Origin: Siderastrea siderea
Taxonomy: Eukaryota; Cnidaria; Anthozoa; Scleractinia; Rhizangiidae
Assembly (NCBI GenBank): GCA_964030785.1
Contig: OZ034970.1
Coordinates: 43,200,335-43,264,334, forward strand
DNA: 64,000 nucleotides
Reading direction: 5' to 3'
Position numbers and translations under genes: made by a program
The notes under the pieces: model-generated
Seen by the model: the letters and a program-made list of their open reading frames with translations, nothing else
The model's database searches: none
What the model was told of the DNA's origin: nothing
In this document: in pieces, positions 45,801 through 59,200 of the stretch
How positions within the stretch are numbered: the stretch's first letter is position 1
How the letters are laid out: each line of letters starts with the position of its first letter

Positions 45801-48800
45801 GGCAGGGTTGGATGGGTTACTGGAAAAAATCACATTATTCCGTTCGATAGGATAAACCATAAAGGGGGACCCCACCCTCAAAAAAAGCAAATTCTAGTTA
45901 AGAATGCTAAGTGAAACATTAAAACTAACCTCATCATCTAAATTAAAGCCGTCATCTATTTCTCCTTCTTTCAACGTGGCTTTCTGGAAAACAATTCATA
46001 AAACAAAACTGAGATACACAGTAAAGCAAGAAATTAGCTAATTGTATGAAACCTTAAGCCAGTTATCTCACAAACCATCAAGGAAAAAGTAAGCGAAAAA
46101 AGTACAAAGCACAAAATCAACGTATATTCAGAATAATATCGTCATTAAATGTGCTGAACGGTTTACAGTTGAGTGTTTGGTTTGGCTTTGCTTCGTTTGG
46201 TGATTGGTTGAAAAAACTCGCGCCTTTCTCCTCAGCCAATCAGAAGTGAACAAATTGCGACTTGCCCACACGAGTTTTTTCCGTGCGTGATGCTCGTATC
46301 NNNNNNNNNNNNNNNNNNNNNNNNNNNNNNNNNNNNNNNNNNNNNNNNNNNNNNNNNNNNNNNNNNNNNNNNNNNNNNNNNNNNNNNNNNNNNNNNNNNN
46401 NNNNNNNNNNNNNNNNNNNNNNNNNNNNNNNNNNNNNNNNNNNNNNNNNNNNNNNNNNNNNNNNNNNNNNNNNNNNNNNNNNNNNNNNNNNNNNNNNNNN
46501 ATGTATTTGCTTCGAGTTCTAAGAGCCGTTTCTCACAACTCCCAGTAGCTTACCAGGCTCGAAAAGTATTTTTCCAACCCAGTTTTTTTTCCAGTTATTA
46601 GCGCAAAACATACCAATTTGCTCCATATAACAATAAATGCTATTAAATTTAACTGTCAAAATAATGAAAATTTGAGTCTTCGCTGAAGAAATATTGTGCA
46701 CATAAAATAGTTTTCGGCCCCTAGATGGTCCATCATGTTCTTTTGTTTCCGTTGTGATTAGCCGGAGAAATTACTTGTTTTTTCATTATTTAACTGCAAA
46801 CCGCTCTTGGTGGCTATTAGCAATAACCTGTCATAAAATTAATTCCCAAGGCCTAGAAGGGCTTACTTTGCTGCCAAAAGTAAGCAATGTAGTGTAGCCA
46901 GTACTAATTGGGCAAGAATCTATATATTTTTGGGTTAAACACTGAAAACGTCAATCTACATACTTTGAGGGGTCCGTGAGCACCCAACTTCTTCTTCTCT
47001 GTCTGTAACATGGAGGCAAGATCTTCACGCCCTGAAATAAATACAATATATTACATAGGGAAGCTATATTACATGAGGGAAATAATGTTCCTTAAAGTGA
47101 ACGATTTGTAGTCACAGGTAGTTCCTAATACATGGTCAGTTGGCATATATTACATTTGTTGAAGTGCTAGAACATGTAATCTGGACGATAAAACGTGATC
47201 TCTGCTGATAAAATGTCCACAACAACTTCCCATCTTCCTGTCTTGGTTAAGTAAACATAACTGTAAGAATAAAGGTAGAATATTTAAGAAAGAGAAACGA
47301 CTTGTTTGAAAAAACGTCTATGTGCCATATACTTGTAAGTTTGTCTAGAGAGTGGTGTTAGGTGAATTCTTCCTTATACTTCCCCTTTTTTGCCATTAAG
47401 ATGCATCCATGGACTTTCGTTTAACCTACATCCTGAACTAGTCTATTAAGGAGAAAGGAAAGTGCTGGGAAAGTGAACATTTCCAATTCATTTCAAGCTA
47501 TGAAGTTATTGTTTCATTTTTGTACTTAAGTCAGTTGGACAACTAGTAGCGAAATTTTGCAAAATAACAAATTGCCACAATCTATGTTGGAACAACATGG
47601 AAGACAATTTCTCACAAATGCACTCTCAAATGTCCGAACTAAGGTGCGAGTTCAAAGTACAAATTGATGGTGTCAAAGTCAATATCAAGGAGATCGAAAA
47701 ATCCCTCGAGCACGCGTGGGCAGAGATCGAAGAAGTCCAGCAGGAGGCGAAAACGAATAAAGATTCAAAAAGATCTCACCAGGACATGCTAGACAAGCAT
47801 ACATCGACCATCCAAGAACTCCAAGCGGAGATAGAGCAAATTCGTGCTGACAATAATCAAATGCGACCATCACTCAAATAGACCCAAGAAAAACTTATCG
47901 CTTTAGAGAACTTCACCAGAAGAGAAAATCTGAGAATCATGAACATTCCAGAAGCAAGAGAGGAAAATTGTTGGGACATAGTTTATGATATAATAGAGAA
48001 TGAGCTAAAGTTAAGCACCGAAAATATCAAGTTTTATGCAGTACACCGTGTCGGTAAAACAGCGTCCCAAACTGATCAAGACAACTCTACGCCACCGCGC
48101 CCGCGACCGATAATCGCTAGATTTGTTAGCCGAGAACACACAGAACAAGTTCTATCAGTCAAAAATCGGCTAAAAAGATCCGAAAGGTATGAAAACGCCT
48201 ACATCACCAAAGATTATGCTCGGGCAATACAAGAGGAAAGAAGATCTTTAATTAAAGCTATGTTTGTCGCAAAGGAAAAGGGACGAGAAGCTAAAGTCAT
48301 CAACCGAAGCCTGTTTATTGACAACCAAATGTCTGACATTAACTCTATTCCGGCCGAATTTAAACCAGTAGTTGATTGAAATCCGTGCCAACCAAGGTAT
48401 GTTTTGTTTTTCCCTTTTCCATCGCCGAACGGCGAAAGATTCCATACAGCCAAACGAAGTCGCTGGGTATTCCCTGGACTTCCAACCTCCTCGAAAATAA
48501 TGTACGTAAATGTATTTGTGTTTATGTGTAGGTGTTTTAGGTTTGCATATTTTATGTTATTTAGCGATGTTTTTTGTACCAACTTATTTTCTGAATGTTT
48601 TTGTCTACCCACAATGTATTCCTCGGATCACTCAGCTCAGAGTAATAACAATGTATTTACGCCTTCCAAGTTGCACAGGATAATTGCTCTGTACTGACGT
48701 TAAACGTTAGAGGGCTTAGGAATCAGATAAAAAGAAGGAGTATCTTTAGTTATCTTAAAGACCAAAACTGTCAGTTTTATTTTCTGCAGGAAATTTATTC

Positions 48801-51800
48801 CGAGCCAAACGATGAAAAAATTTGGAAAAGCGAGTGGGGTGGTGACATTTTCTTTTCACACGGTTCTACTCATAGCAAAGGGGTCTGTATTCTCATAAAC
48901 CCTTCATTCAGCTTAGCGTCACCAATCGAAAAGTCCAGCAAAGATCAAGAGGGAAGGATTGTTTCAATCAATCTAACCCTTGAAAAAGTTAAAATTTCGC
49001 TGTACAATGTCTATGCTCCGAACGATTCACAACAACAACAAGTGTTTTTGCATAACCTGAATGAATATTTAATGTATAACACGGATGTAGAGAATCTCAT
49101 CATAGGTGGGGACTGGAATGTCACACTACAATCACTAGACAAAAGAGGCGGCATCCCATGGAAAGCATCTACCTATAGGGACAGCCTAATTTCAATGATG
49201 GAAGAATTAGAACTAATCGATGTCTTTAGGAAACAATACCCGCGCAAACCGTGTTTTTCCTATGAATCAAAAGCCTTGAAAGTAAGTTCAAGAATAGACT
49301 TTTTCCTAGTCGCACGACCCTTGACCAATTGGGTTTTGAACATTGAAACCAAGGCTTCTAATGCGCCGGATCACAAAGCAATAAAACTCACTTTAAAACC
49401 TGTAGGAGTGAAGCGAGGACCCGGACTATGGAAGTTCAATAATTCGCTTGTTGAAGATGAAGAATACGTAAAACTGATAAAAGAAAATTATCCTATTATA
49501 GGTGAAAAATACCGAGAACTGGAAGATAAAAGATTATGCTGGGAGCTCATTAAAATGGAAATAAGAGGCCTTACCATTGCTTACTCGAAGAACAAGGCTA
49601 AAAAGCAACGCAAAAGCGAATCAGACCTTCAAATCCGTCTAGAAGAGCTAGACAAACAGATTGCTGATAGCACCGATTCAGCGCTTACGAACAATGCACT
49701 AACCGAAAAGGAAATCTTAAAACAAAAACTTCAACTCTTCTATGAGAGAAAAGCGAACGGTTTAATACTGCGCTCAAAAGCAAGATGGACCGAAAAAGGT
49801 GAAAAACCAACCAAGTATTTCTTCAATTTGGAAAAGAGAAATTACATCAGAAAAAAGATATCAGAATTAGAACTTTCGGACGGGAAACCTTCATGTAAGG
49901 AGGATGAAATATTGAAGGAAATCGAACATTTTTATGAAAAACTGTACACATCCAAAGGGAATATTGATGACAATCGGTTCGAAAATTTCGTTCGAAACTT
50001 AGAATTACCTAAGCTACGAGATTTAGACAAAGAGGAGCTAGAGGGTGAAATTACCATGGATGAATGCAAAGAAGTTCTGAAGTCGTTTTCTAGCGGAAAA
50101 TCGCCAGGAGAGGATGGTTTTACCTGGGAATTTTACAATTGTTTCTTTGATTTATTGGGCGAAGACTTAATCAATTGCTACAATGCAGCATATAAAACGG
50201 GCGAAATGTCAATCTCCCAGCGTAGAGGTACCATCACTCTTATACCAAAAGAAGACTCGAATTTACTTAATCTCGCAAATTGGAGGCCGATTACTCTATT
50301 AAATTTGGACTATAAAATCGCGTCAAAAGCCATAGCTAAAAGAATAGAAAAAGTACTGACACTTCTCATCAATCCAGATCAAACTGGATTTATAAAAGGA
50401 AGATACATCGGTCAAAATGTTAGACTGCTTAACGACATCTTAGAGCAAACAGAAACCCAGAACATCCCTGGGATACTCCTCCAATTAGATTTCCGTAAGG
50501 CATCCGACACCATTGAATGGGAATTCATCCAGAAGACGCTCGCTCTTTTTAACTTCGGTGAGAGTATCCAACGATGGATCTCTACTTTTTACACTAATCC
50601 GGAGAGCTCTGTTTTAAACAACGGATTTTGCACCAATTCCTTTAAACTGTCAAGAGGAGTGAGGCAAGGTTGTCCCCTGTCTCCTTATTTATTTATTTTG
50701 TCGGTGGAAATATTAGCATGCAAAATAAGACAAGACAAAGAAATAGAGGGAATTCGAATCTTCAAAAAAGAAATCAAAATAAGCCAGTTCGCCGACGACA
50801 CTTCACTATTATGCAGTTCCTGTAAATCGGTTCAAAGAGCGATGGAAGTACTAAATGACTTCGGTGACGCTTCCGGTCTGAGACTGAACCCAACTAAAAC
50901 TAAAGCTTTGTGGCTGGGGCCATGGAGAGACATCCAAGATGAGCCTTTTGAATTCCAGTGGCCAAAAGATCCAATTAGAGCGTTAGGAATATTTATATCT
51001 TACCATCAAAAACAAAACGAGAGAAAGAATTTTAAAGCGAAAATCGACAAGTTAAGCACTATTCTCGATCTTTGGCAGTCCAGGAGTCTCACTTTATTCG
51101 GCAGAAGTCTTATATCTAAAAGTCTTGGAATTTCACAACTGGTGTATTCCATTTCGATTCTTGACACACCCCCTGAATGTATCAAAGATATTAACTCTCT
51201 TATCTTTAGGTTTATTTGGAAAAAAAAGCAAGATAAAATAAAACGTAAAGTAATGGCCCTTGACTATAAGAATGGAGGTCTGCGTGCACCCAGTATTGAG
51301 GTTATGGTCAAATTACTTAAACTAGCATGGATCTCAAGACTGTTAAAAAATGAGCAATCATGCGACGAATCCTGGAAGGTGATCCCTAACCACTTCTTGA
51401 ACAAATATGGCGGTCTTAACTTTTTGTTAAGATGCAATTACAATGAAAAATTTCTGAAAGGTACCACGTTACCTCTATTTTATAGGTCTATTTTGCAGTA
51501 TTTTTTGGAACTTAAAACAGCCCACAAATGTGTGAACGGGCAAGAACTAGTATTATTCAACAACAAAGACATTTTAATTGAAAACCAAACCATATTTCAC
51601 AAAGACTGGTTCCAAAAAGAAATTTTTCTCATACAAGATCTTTTAAAAGATGATGGCAAATTTTTTACTTATCCGGAATTTGTCCGAAGATACGAGCTTA
51701 AATGCAATTTTTTAACTTATATGCAAGTTGTCTCGGCAATCCCAAAACATTTAGTCAAAAAGGCAAGGGAAAAACATTTAGACAAGAGCACCTTTCTAGC

Positions 51801-53248
51801 CGTAGATGCTTTCCAACTCTCGCCCAATACTGTAATAGACCTACTCAAAATGAAAAACAAGGATTACTACTGGCTCCTAATTAACAAAGACAATCAAGAG
51901 ATAAAAGCTGAAGTGAAATGGTCTCGAGACTTGCATTCGGAAGAATTTAGACTAGATGATCTTTTCAGCCGTGTTAAAAATGTTTGCAAAGAAAATAAAA
52001 TGAGAGAATTTTATTTCAAACTTATTCATAGAATAGTGGTGACCAACAAAGAGCTTTTTTTTCTTCGGTATAGAAGACGACATGTTTTGTTTATTTTGTC
52101 AAGAACCTGACTCAATAAGTCACACTTTCTTAAATTGCCGCTGGTCAATTCAGTTCTATTCGGAGGTTATCAAGTGGTTTAACAAAGAAAATGACACCAC
52201 CTTCTCGCCAAGCCCCGTAGAAATACTGTTCGGGAAAAAAATCAAGCAATTGCTCTCAAGGCTCGTTTAAATTGTTAAGGAAATTTAATTATACACTCCT
52301 GTTTGCCAAATAATATCTATATACACAAAAACTACTCAAAAAAGAAATAAACACGAAAGAGTATATTAGGAAACTCACTTTTAAATATCAAATTGAAAAG
52401 CTATTTTGAGCAGTTATCAACGCTGTTCTCCAGCCCTCCCCACTACTCTTACTGTTAGTCATAAGAAGAATACTGTGTGGTAAATACTCCCTTTTTGTCT
52501 TTCTTTAATTTTTATGTATGTATTCTTATTTTAGCGACGTATGTAATGTATTAAGTAATTCTACTGTAAATAATGTCACTGTATTGTATATTATTATTTA
52601 AAAAAAAAAGAAATTAAAAAAAAAATGTTGGAACAACACAACCATCACAACATTTAACGTTGATACACCATGGCTAAATAATTGGTTAAACAGAATGACG
52701 TTAATAAAATAAACGGAACACAGTTCAAAACGTATTGCAAATTATGCACGATCAAGGCCAAAAATATCAATAACAAGAAATGCCCCAGGGGCATTAGACC
52801 CCGCCGTTGTTCTCCCCCCCCCCCCCGGGGTGTAAAATATGTTACGGTCACCCAAGATAAAAGCCCTTGCCTGTGTAGCAAAAAACACGACGAGTATTTG
52901 TTTGGCCGAGCGAAAACCGGAGGTCTGGGGCAAGTGACCACCAAAAAACAAGAAAAGCCCCAGGGGCATTAGACCCCGCCGTTGTTCTCCCCCCCCCCCC
53001 CCGGGGTGTAAAATATGTTACGGTCACTCAAGATAAAAGCCCTTGCCTGTGTAGCGAAAGACACGACGAGTATTTGTTTGGCCGAGCGAAAACCGGAGGT
53101 CTGGGGCAAGTGACCACCAAAAAAAAAAAAAAAAAAAAAAAAACCACGGAAAAAAAAATGGGTATTACTAGACCCCGTCCTGACGGCGGGGTAAAAAGGT
53201 AATAAACGAGGTTGCCTGCTCCTTAACCATTGTCTTTTGTTAGCTATG

Positions 53249-53282
<34 letters not shown>

Positions 53283-56200
53283 CCAATCAATCAAACAACC
53301 TTTTATTCAGTACAATGCAATACACAATACCAATTTGTGGTTCCACCCGACGTTCCACCCGCAAATTAGGTAAGCTTGGGCTATTCGAGGCGGATGGGGA
53401 CTATAATACCAAAAATAACAACAACAACAACAACTGAACAACGAAATAACTATAACTATACATATTATGTATAATAAAACTAGCTAACACTCCGTTGAGG
53501 AAGAAGAAAAAGAAATAAAATTGATGATTGTATGTACTTACCAATTAGCTGATATGCACCAGTTGGAAGAGTAAGAGGCGGATCCGCAGCGGATTGGTGA
53601 AGAGCTTCCCTGATAGGCACGGCAACTCCAAACGGTAAGCAGTCCAGGTCTTTACAAGTTAACCCTTCAAGAATATAATCAGTAATTTGGTTACTGTAGA
53701 CTTCAACAGTCCCTGTTATAGCGTATGTTGCTCCGTGATCCAGATTAGGAACCGCGCGGTCTAAGAACATAAATTCTGGAGCAAGTGTGAATACGGAAAG
53801 TGGGACTGAAGAAAGTCCCAAGGGCAATGCAAAATTTGCGCGCAGTAATCCACGCTTCCGGCGTTTCGTGCCTTGCAATTATCCACGCTTTTATTGAGTT
53901 GACCTTCTCTATGCAAGGTTTGAGAGAAAAAATGTTTTGCACCTAGTACGGCTAACGCAGTAGTCCAGCAATTGGTTCTAATCTCTTAAATGGACAGTGA
54001 AGGTATTACTGGGTTGCAGCAATTGTTTATTCAGCAGAAAACTCCAATCGGCAAGTGTAAACAGGAAAACCAGTAGACGAAGATTCGAAAGATACGTGTT
54101 GTGGTTCAATTTTTATTTTCTTTTGTTTTTCACTCATTATCATACAATACCATGCACAAAAGACAAAGGAGAATAAAAATTGAACCAAGGATAAAATTGA
54201 ACCACAACATATGCATCACGTATATTATTTCACCTTGTTTTTGTTCTTTCGTTACATTATGATAGCAATTACTTAGATTAGTTTCGCTATGTCTGTTTCC
54301 ATAAGACGCACCTATCAACAAGTACTGTTGTATAAGTATTGCATTGTTATGATTAGTAAATTGATGCCCGAAAAAAAAAAATAAAGATGTGCTCTAGAAT
54401 GACTTTCGAGCTCGGATTCACAGAACAGATCCCGAAAATATTGGAGGACAATTCGGAACACTTTCGGGCTTTTTGAGAAACACTTTTTGAAAGAGAATGA
54501 GCCACAAGGCCCCGAAATATATTTGGGACCAAAAGGTTTGAGGACTATTTTTGAGAAAAGAACACCAGCTTATTCCTTGGCGGCTCCGCCTTTTAGGCTT
54601 GGCCAAATTTGTACATTAAAGTCCTGGTCAAACGGAGTCGCAAGTCAACGCAAGTTAAGCCCTGGCCAAACGGAGTCGCAAGTTGTCGCAACTTGAAAAC
54701 TTGCAACAACTTGCGACTCCGTTTGACCATGACTCGCGTGTACTTGCGATAGCTTGTGATGACTTCCGTTTACTTTGATCGAGCTCAAATTTGCACGCAA
54801 CTGAGTGAACACAAGTTTTTCATCGTTCGGCCACCCAACGCAAGTCGTCGCAACTTGGTCTCAGTATTGTTTTCCTTTGTACGGGCGCACGTGCAATGTT
54901 GCACTGAAATGGCTTTTCTGCTACTTGCGTTGAACTTGGGTCTACTTGCGATTCCGTTTGGCCACCCATCGCAAGTTTGTGTTCGCAAGTTCGCATTTCC
55001 TAACTTGCGTTGACTTGCGACTCCTTTTGGCCAGGGCTTTAGGAAATGTGAACTTGCGAACTGGCAAAAATTGAAAACATCTCAGCGCAGCAGAAAGGTA
55101 TTCTTCAAAATAGTATCTCTTTGAATAACTCAAATATAAGAAAAACATTAAAATCGAGGGCAAGCAATGGGAGATAGACGCGAAGTGTTGCCTTGAACTT
55201 GAGATGGACAAAAGACAGTTAATGATTATTTCATTATTCGCTGCTTTCAATTTCCCGCAGGCAATAAGGACTAAATCTATAAATATCTTTCCAAAATTCT
55301 GATATCTTTTCTTCATAGAAAAACGGCTTTATGAGGCAACAGATCCTGGGTAAAACAAACGCCACACAAAGTAAATTTTGAATTTCTTACCCCTGTCAGC
55401 CAGGAACGCAACCACTTTATCAGCAGCTGAATCAAAGCTGCAGGAGAAGAGATGCATAGTTCTTTTAAAATTGAAAACAATAATTTTTCAATTTCTCACT
55501 TTAGACAAAATTAGATGATAATTCTCCTTAGCATATACCATACCAGTGAATAGTGTTTTTCGCGCGCTCTGATTGGCTACTCAAACTCGTGATAGTTTCT
55601 GCTATTCACCTCCCGCATTTTTCTGGATTTCGCGTGTGAGTTTTCCTCCTTTCTCGGAAGAAAGGTAATATATAGATTTAGCCAAGCCTAAAAGCGGAGC
55701 CCCCCTTTTTGTTTTGTCTGTTTTTTGCTTTTGTTTTGTTTTGCTCGCAGTTATTAATTTGTGAAAATACTCTCATCCAAGGGATGTTACTAAAACGGGG
55801 AATGGGGAATGGGGAATGGGGAATGGGGAATGGGGAATGAGAAATAGTGGTCAGCGGTAATACCTAAAAAATTAAGTTGGAGTCTTCGCAGTACGGCAAA
55901 GAAACGAGGATTGCACGTGGAGAGCGAAAGATGGAAGGTAAGACTATTTATCTGTCAGTTTTTCCCGAGTTTTTGGGATTATTGAGTTTCTGTTTATTAA
56001 AATTTACCAAAAATCCCGCATCCCGCACTTTTTTCATCACTATCCCGAATCCATAAATGCAAGATGTAGATTGGCCCTTTTCGATTGATATTTTGCACTC
56101 TCCTGGTTGATTCGCTTTTGCCGCTAGAACGTTTATTTGGGTGGTGACGATTTCCCGAATTCCCGACAGGCAGGCAAAAAAATCCGGCATCCCGTGCGCA

Positions 56201-59200
56201 AATTTTGGCGAATCTCGCTTCCCAGGTAGCAGTCAAATCCCGAATCCCGTCAAAATATTTTGCGTTTTCCCGAATCCCGCACCGTTTTTTGGTCAAATCC
56301 CGGATCCCGAGAATACCCTTCCCGGACCCTTTTGAGTAAGGTCGCTTCGTTACAGTGAAAGCCATTAAACCATGAACGCCTAAATTATTTCTGGAATGTT
56401 TATTGTACTGCGACCAATCAGATTCGAGACGTAACCGCAACAAACCGCAAGAGTAATTAGCTGAAAGGTTTCGATCACGAAATGAGTCGGTGGCTTTTGC
56501 GTCCACGATAAATTCTCAGTTTCACGGGTGTCTGTAAAACCCGGAACACACCCGGAACACCCCGGAACACCCCGGAACACCCCCGGAACACCCCCGGAAC
56601 ACCCCCGGAACACCACCGGAACAGCCCGGAACAGCCCGGAACAACCCCGGAACACCCCTGGAACATCCCATAATACCCCGGAACACCCTCGAAACAGCAA
56701 GGAACACCCCCGGAACACCAAAAATAGTGGTCAGCGGTCAGACTGCTCACGAATTGACTAAGCCGAAGACCTCTGAAGATTCCCAATTCTTCATAAGACT
56801 TTTGCGGATCACCCTGAGATTTCCGAGCATTTCAAGAATGCTTGGAATATTTTCGAAGCTGTTAAGAACAGCGAAAAAACCATTAATTAATGGGAAAAAT
56901 ATATCATGCACGTGACCTTCATATCAATAACTTACGATTTTCAGTGATATGAAAATGTGACAGTTGAACTGTTAATTCTGCATTGATTTTTCTCGTGCGA
57001 GGTTTGCATTATCATGTTCAAAAAACAGGTGTGACCTCAAGGACATAACAAAGCCAAATGATACAGTGTCACGCAATGCTATAAGGTCATTATGCCGAGG
57101 TCATACGATCGTCATCGTTTTATTTCCACAGGTGCATGGAAATGTTTGGCCGCCGGTTCGTTACGCTAATGTACAGTGAATATATACACCTCATTTAAAA
57201 AAACCACCGTTCATATTAATTTGAAGTATCATACCGTAGTGCATGAGTGCTTCAGGAATGTTAAAATCCGAGAACGTTTTTCCCTGTCTAATAAATTCCC
57301 ATCTTGCGGCTTTCTCTTGTCATATTTGAATGACAATGTTTTTGCGGTTAGGCCTGCATATATTTTTGGTTAACAAAAGAGCGTAGCTCGGAAGATAAAT
57401 GAGTACTATAATTTTGTAAAGGTATCCGAGGGCTTATAATGTCTGTAATGTAGGATGTCACAACGTAACCCGGGAGCAAAAGGATCGAACGAGTTTACAC
57501 TCTTATAGCGAGAAAAGGAACAAGTATTTTATTTACTTTCACAAGATCTAGTTAGACTTTAAGAGAAAAATTCAGTAAACGAAAAAAGGAAAATATCAAC
57601 GATGAGAGTACATATCAGATTTCCTTGAACTTTGCAAAGTTCGTGTACTCCCTCAATAAGCCAACTTTGTACGTTGCGATAAACCTTGAGTTACAACTTA
57701 CTTCTCAAAACTATTCAAACATTTTCCTAATTGGTCTTTAGAAGGAGCGGCGGTGTTTCTTTGCCCAGTTCGTACAGTAACAGCAAGTGGGGCACTTATT
57801 GAGAAAATGCGGTAGTACTAGCTACATAAATTGAAAAGGAACAGCCTTTACGGGAAAAAAAATAAATCCTATAGACGTTTAACAGCCTGCAAAATCTGTT
57901 TTGTTTTGCGTGCAAAATCTGTCACGCAATCCCCAAGAGTGAGTTATCGCGACCGTGACGTGTTATATGGTGAATTGAATGATTATTCGGGTTGCCCACC
58001 CCCAGAATTTTACTTATAGACGTCACATCGGTTTGTCGAGAGTTATAACGCAAATCTTGCATGAGTTACAACAACTTCAATAATTGAATTGAAATATTCC
58101 AAATCAAATCTTTGTCGATCCAAAGGACACCAATGTTATTTTTTATTTTATTTCTGTCATTTTGTCTTCGGGTGATCCGCAAAGGTCTTCGGAAAAATTC
58201 GGAAATCTTCGTTAATCTTCGGAGGTCCTCGGGACAGTCTGAGCGGTCTGACCACTGACCAGAATTTTTGGTGTTCAAGAGTGTTCCTGGCTGTATTGAG
58301 GGCATTCCAGGGCATTATGGGATGTTCGGGGGTATTATGGGATGTTCCAGGGGTGTTCCGGGGTTGTTCCGGGCTGTTCCGGTGGTGTTCCGGGGGTGTT
58401 CCGGGGTGTTCCGGGGTGTTCCGGGTGTGTTCCGGGTTTTACAGACACCCCAGTTTCACCGCCGATTAACAAACACTCTGAAATTGTTATTTTTTTTCTA
58501 TTTCAGAGTTTATGCATAAGCAAAAAATAACTATAAACGATATTTTACTGAAAAGAGATAAATAATCGAACAGACACGGCTAGGAGCGCGTCTGGGAGCA
58601 GAACCGAGAGCAGAATAATTGTATTCAGTTTTTGATTTTTTAAAAAACGGCCTCTCCAGTCTTGTCAGTTATAATCATTTGTAGGTTTCAGCCTTTTCCC
58701 TGTTTGACCAAAACAGTTTACTGAATAAACTTTGCAAAAGTTTCCCTTTACCCTACCATGGTGAGGAGAACGGTGTATCAAGCTCATTCACGGCAAAACT
58801 CTTTCGTCCAAGATGTCACGCAGTTTCACCGCCGATTATTGCAGTAGAGCAATAATTACTGTAGTTTCTGTTAGACCCGAGTTTTCACGGCAAACACAAA
58901 CACGCCTGCCGTTGCAGATACAAACATGCGTGCAACTTGCGTACCGTTGCAATAATTTCGAAAAATTACACTCGCTTTTGATGGCTATTAAGGTCTCAGT
59001 TCGGTAGTTGTGTTACTTTGGACCGACGGAATCGAAAACATGAAACGTGGGCCAAAAACAAGCACGTTTTGAGGCAAAACCAAAGAAGTGATAAATGGGA
59101 TGTTTATGCAAACACCGAAGGAAACGTATCTTTTTTAAAATATACTAAACGCACGAATCGCTTCTACTAGAACTGGACATTTGTTCACTTGTGCCGTCTA

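Larger units (their letters stand above)
47598..52624 (+). mobile_element. L1/Tx1-type LINE, 5'-truncated, 14-bp target duplication
   Basis: A 5.0-kb non-LTR retrotransposon bounded by ATGTTGGAACAACA at 47584-47597 and 52625-52638. It carries an ORF1 with coiled coil and RRM-like C-terminus, an ORF2 with AP-type endonuclease and reverse transcriptase, and a 3' A-rich tail (about 52600-52624). It begins inside ORF1, so it is 5' truncated. It lies antisense to ANAPC1 in the intron between exons W7 and W8. One in-frame stop in ORF1 and at least two frame breaks in ORF2 make it inactive, but the long open RT frame implies a fairly recent insertion. Confidence 0.95.

Noticed and set aside
46262..46601. 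Open frames crossing the N gap
   Set aside because: They exist only because N was read through; no coding evidence.
53665..53878. Upstream extension of exon W7 (open frame to 53878)
   Set aside because: Residues before GLTCKDLD do not match APC1, and exon W6 joins W7 precisely at the acceptor at 53665.
55997..56506. 169-codon minus-strand frame in the foldback left arm
   Set aside because: It reads through the CCCGAATCCCG array (IRDLT, GIRE repeats) and has no counterpart in the right arm.
56380..56786. Repetitive frames reading VPGCSGVFRG-like units, and their mirrors at 58268-58530
   Set aside because: These are translations of the CCGGAACACCCC minisatellite in the inverted arms of the nested element, not proteins.
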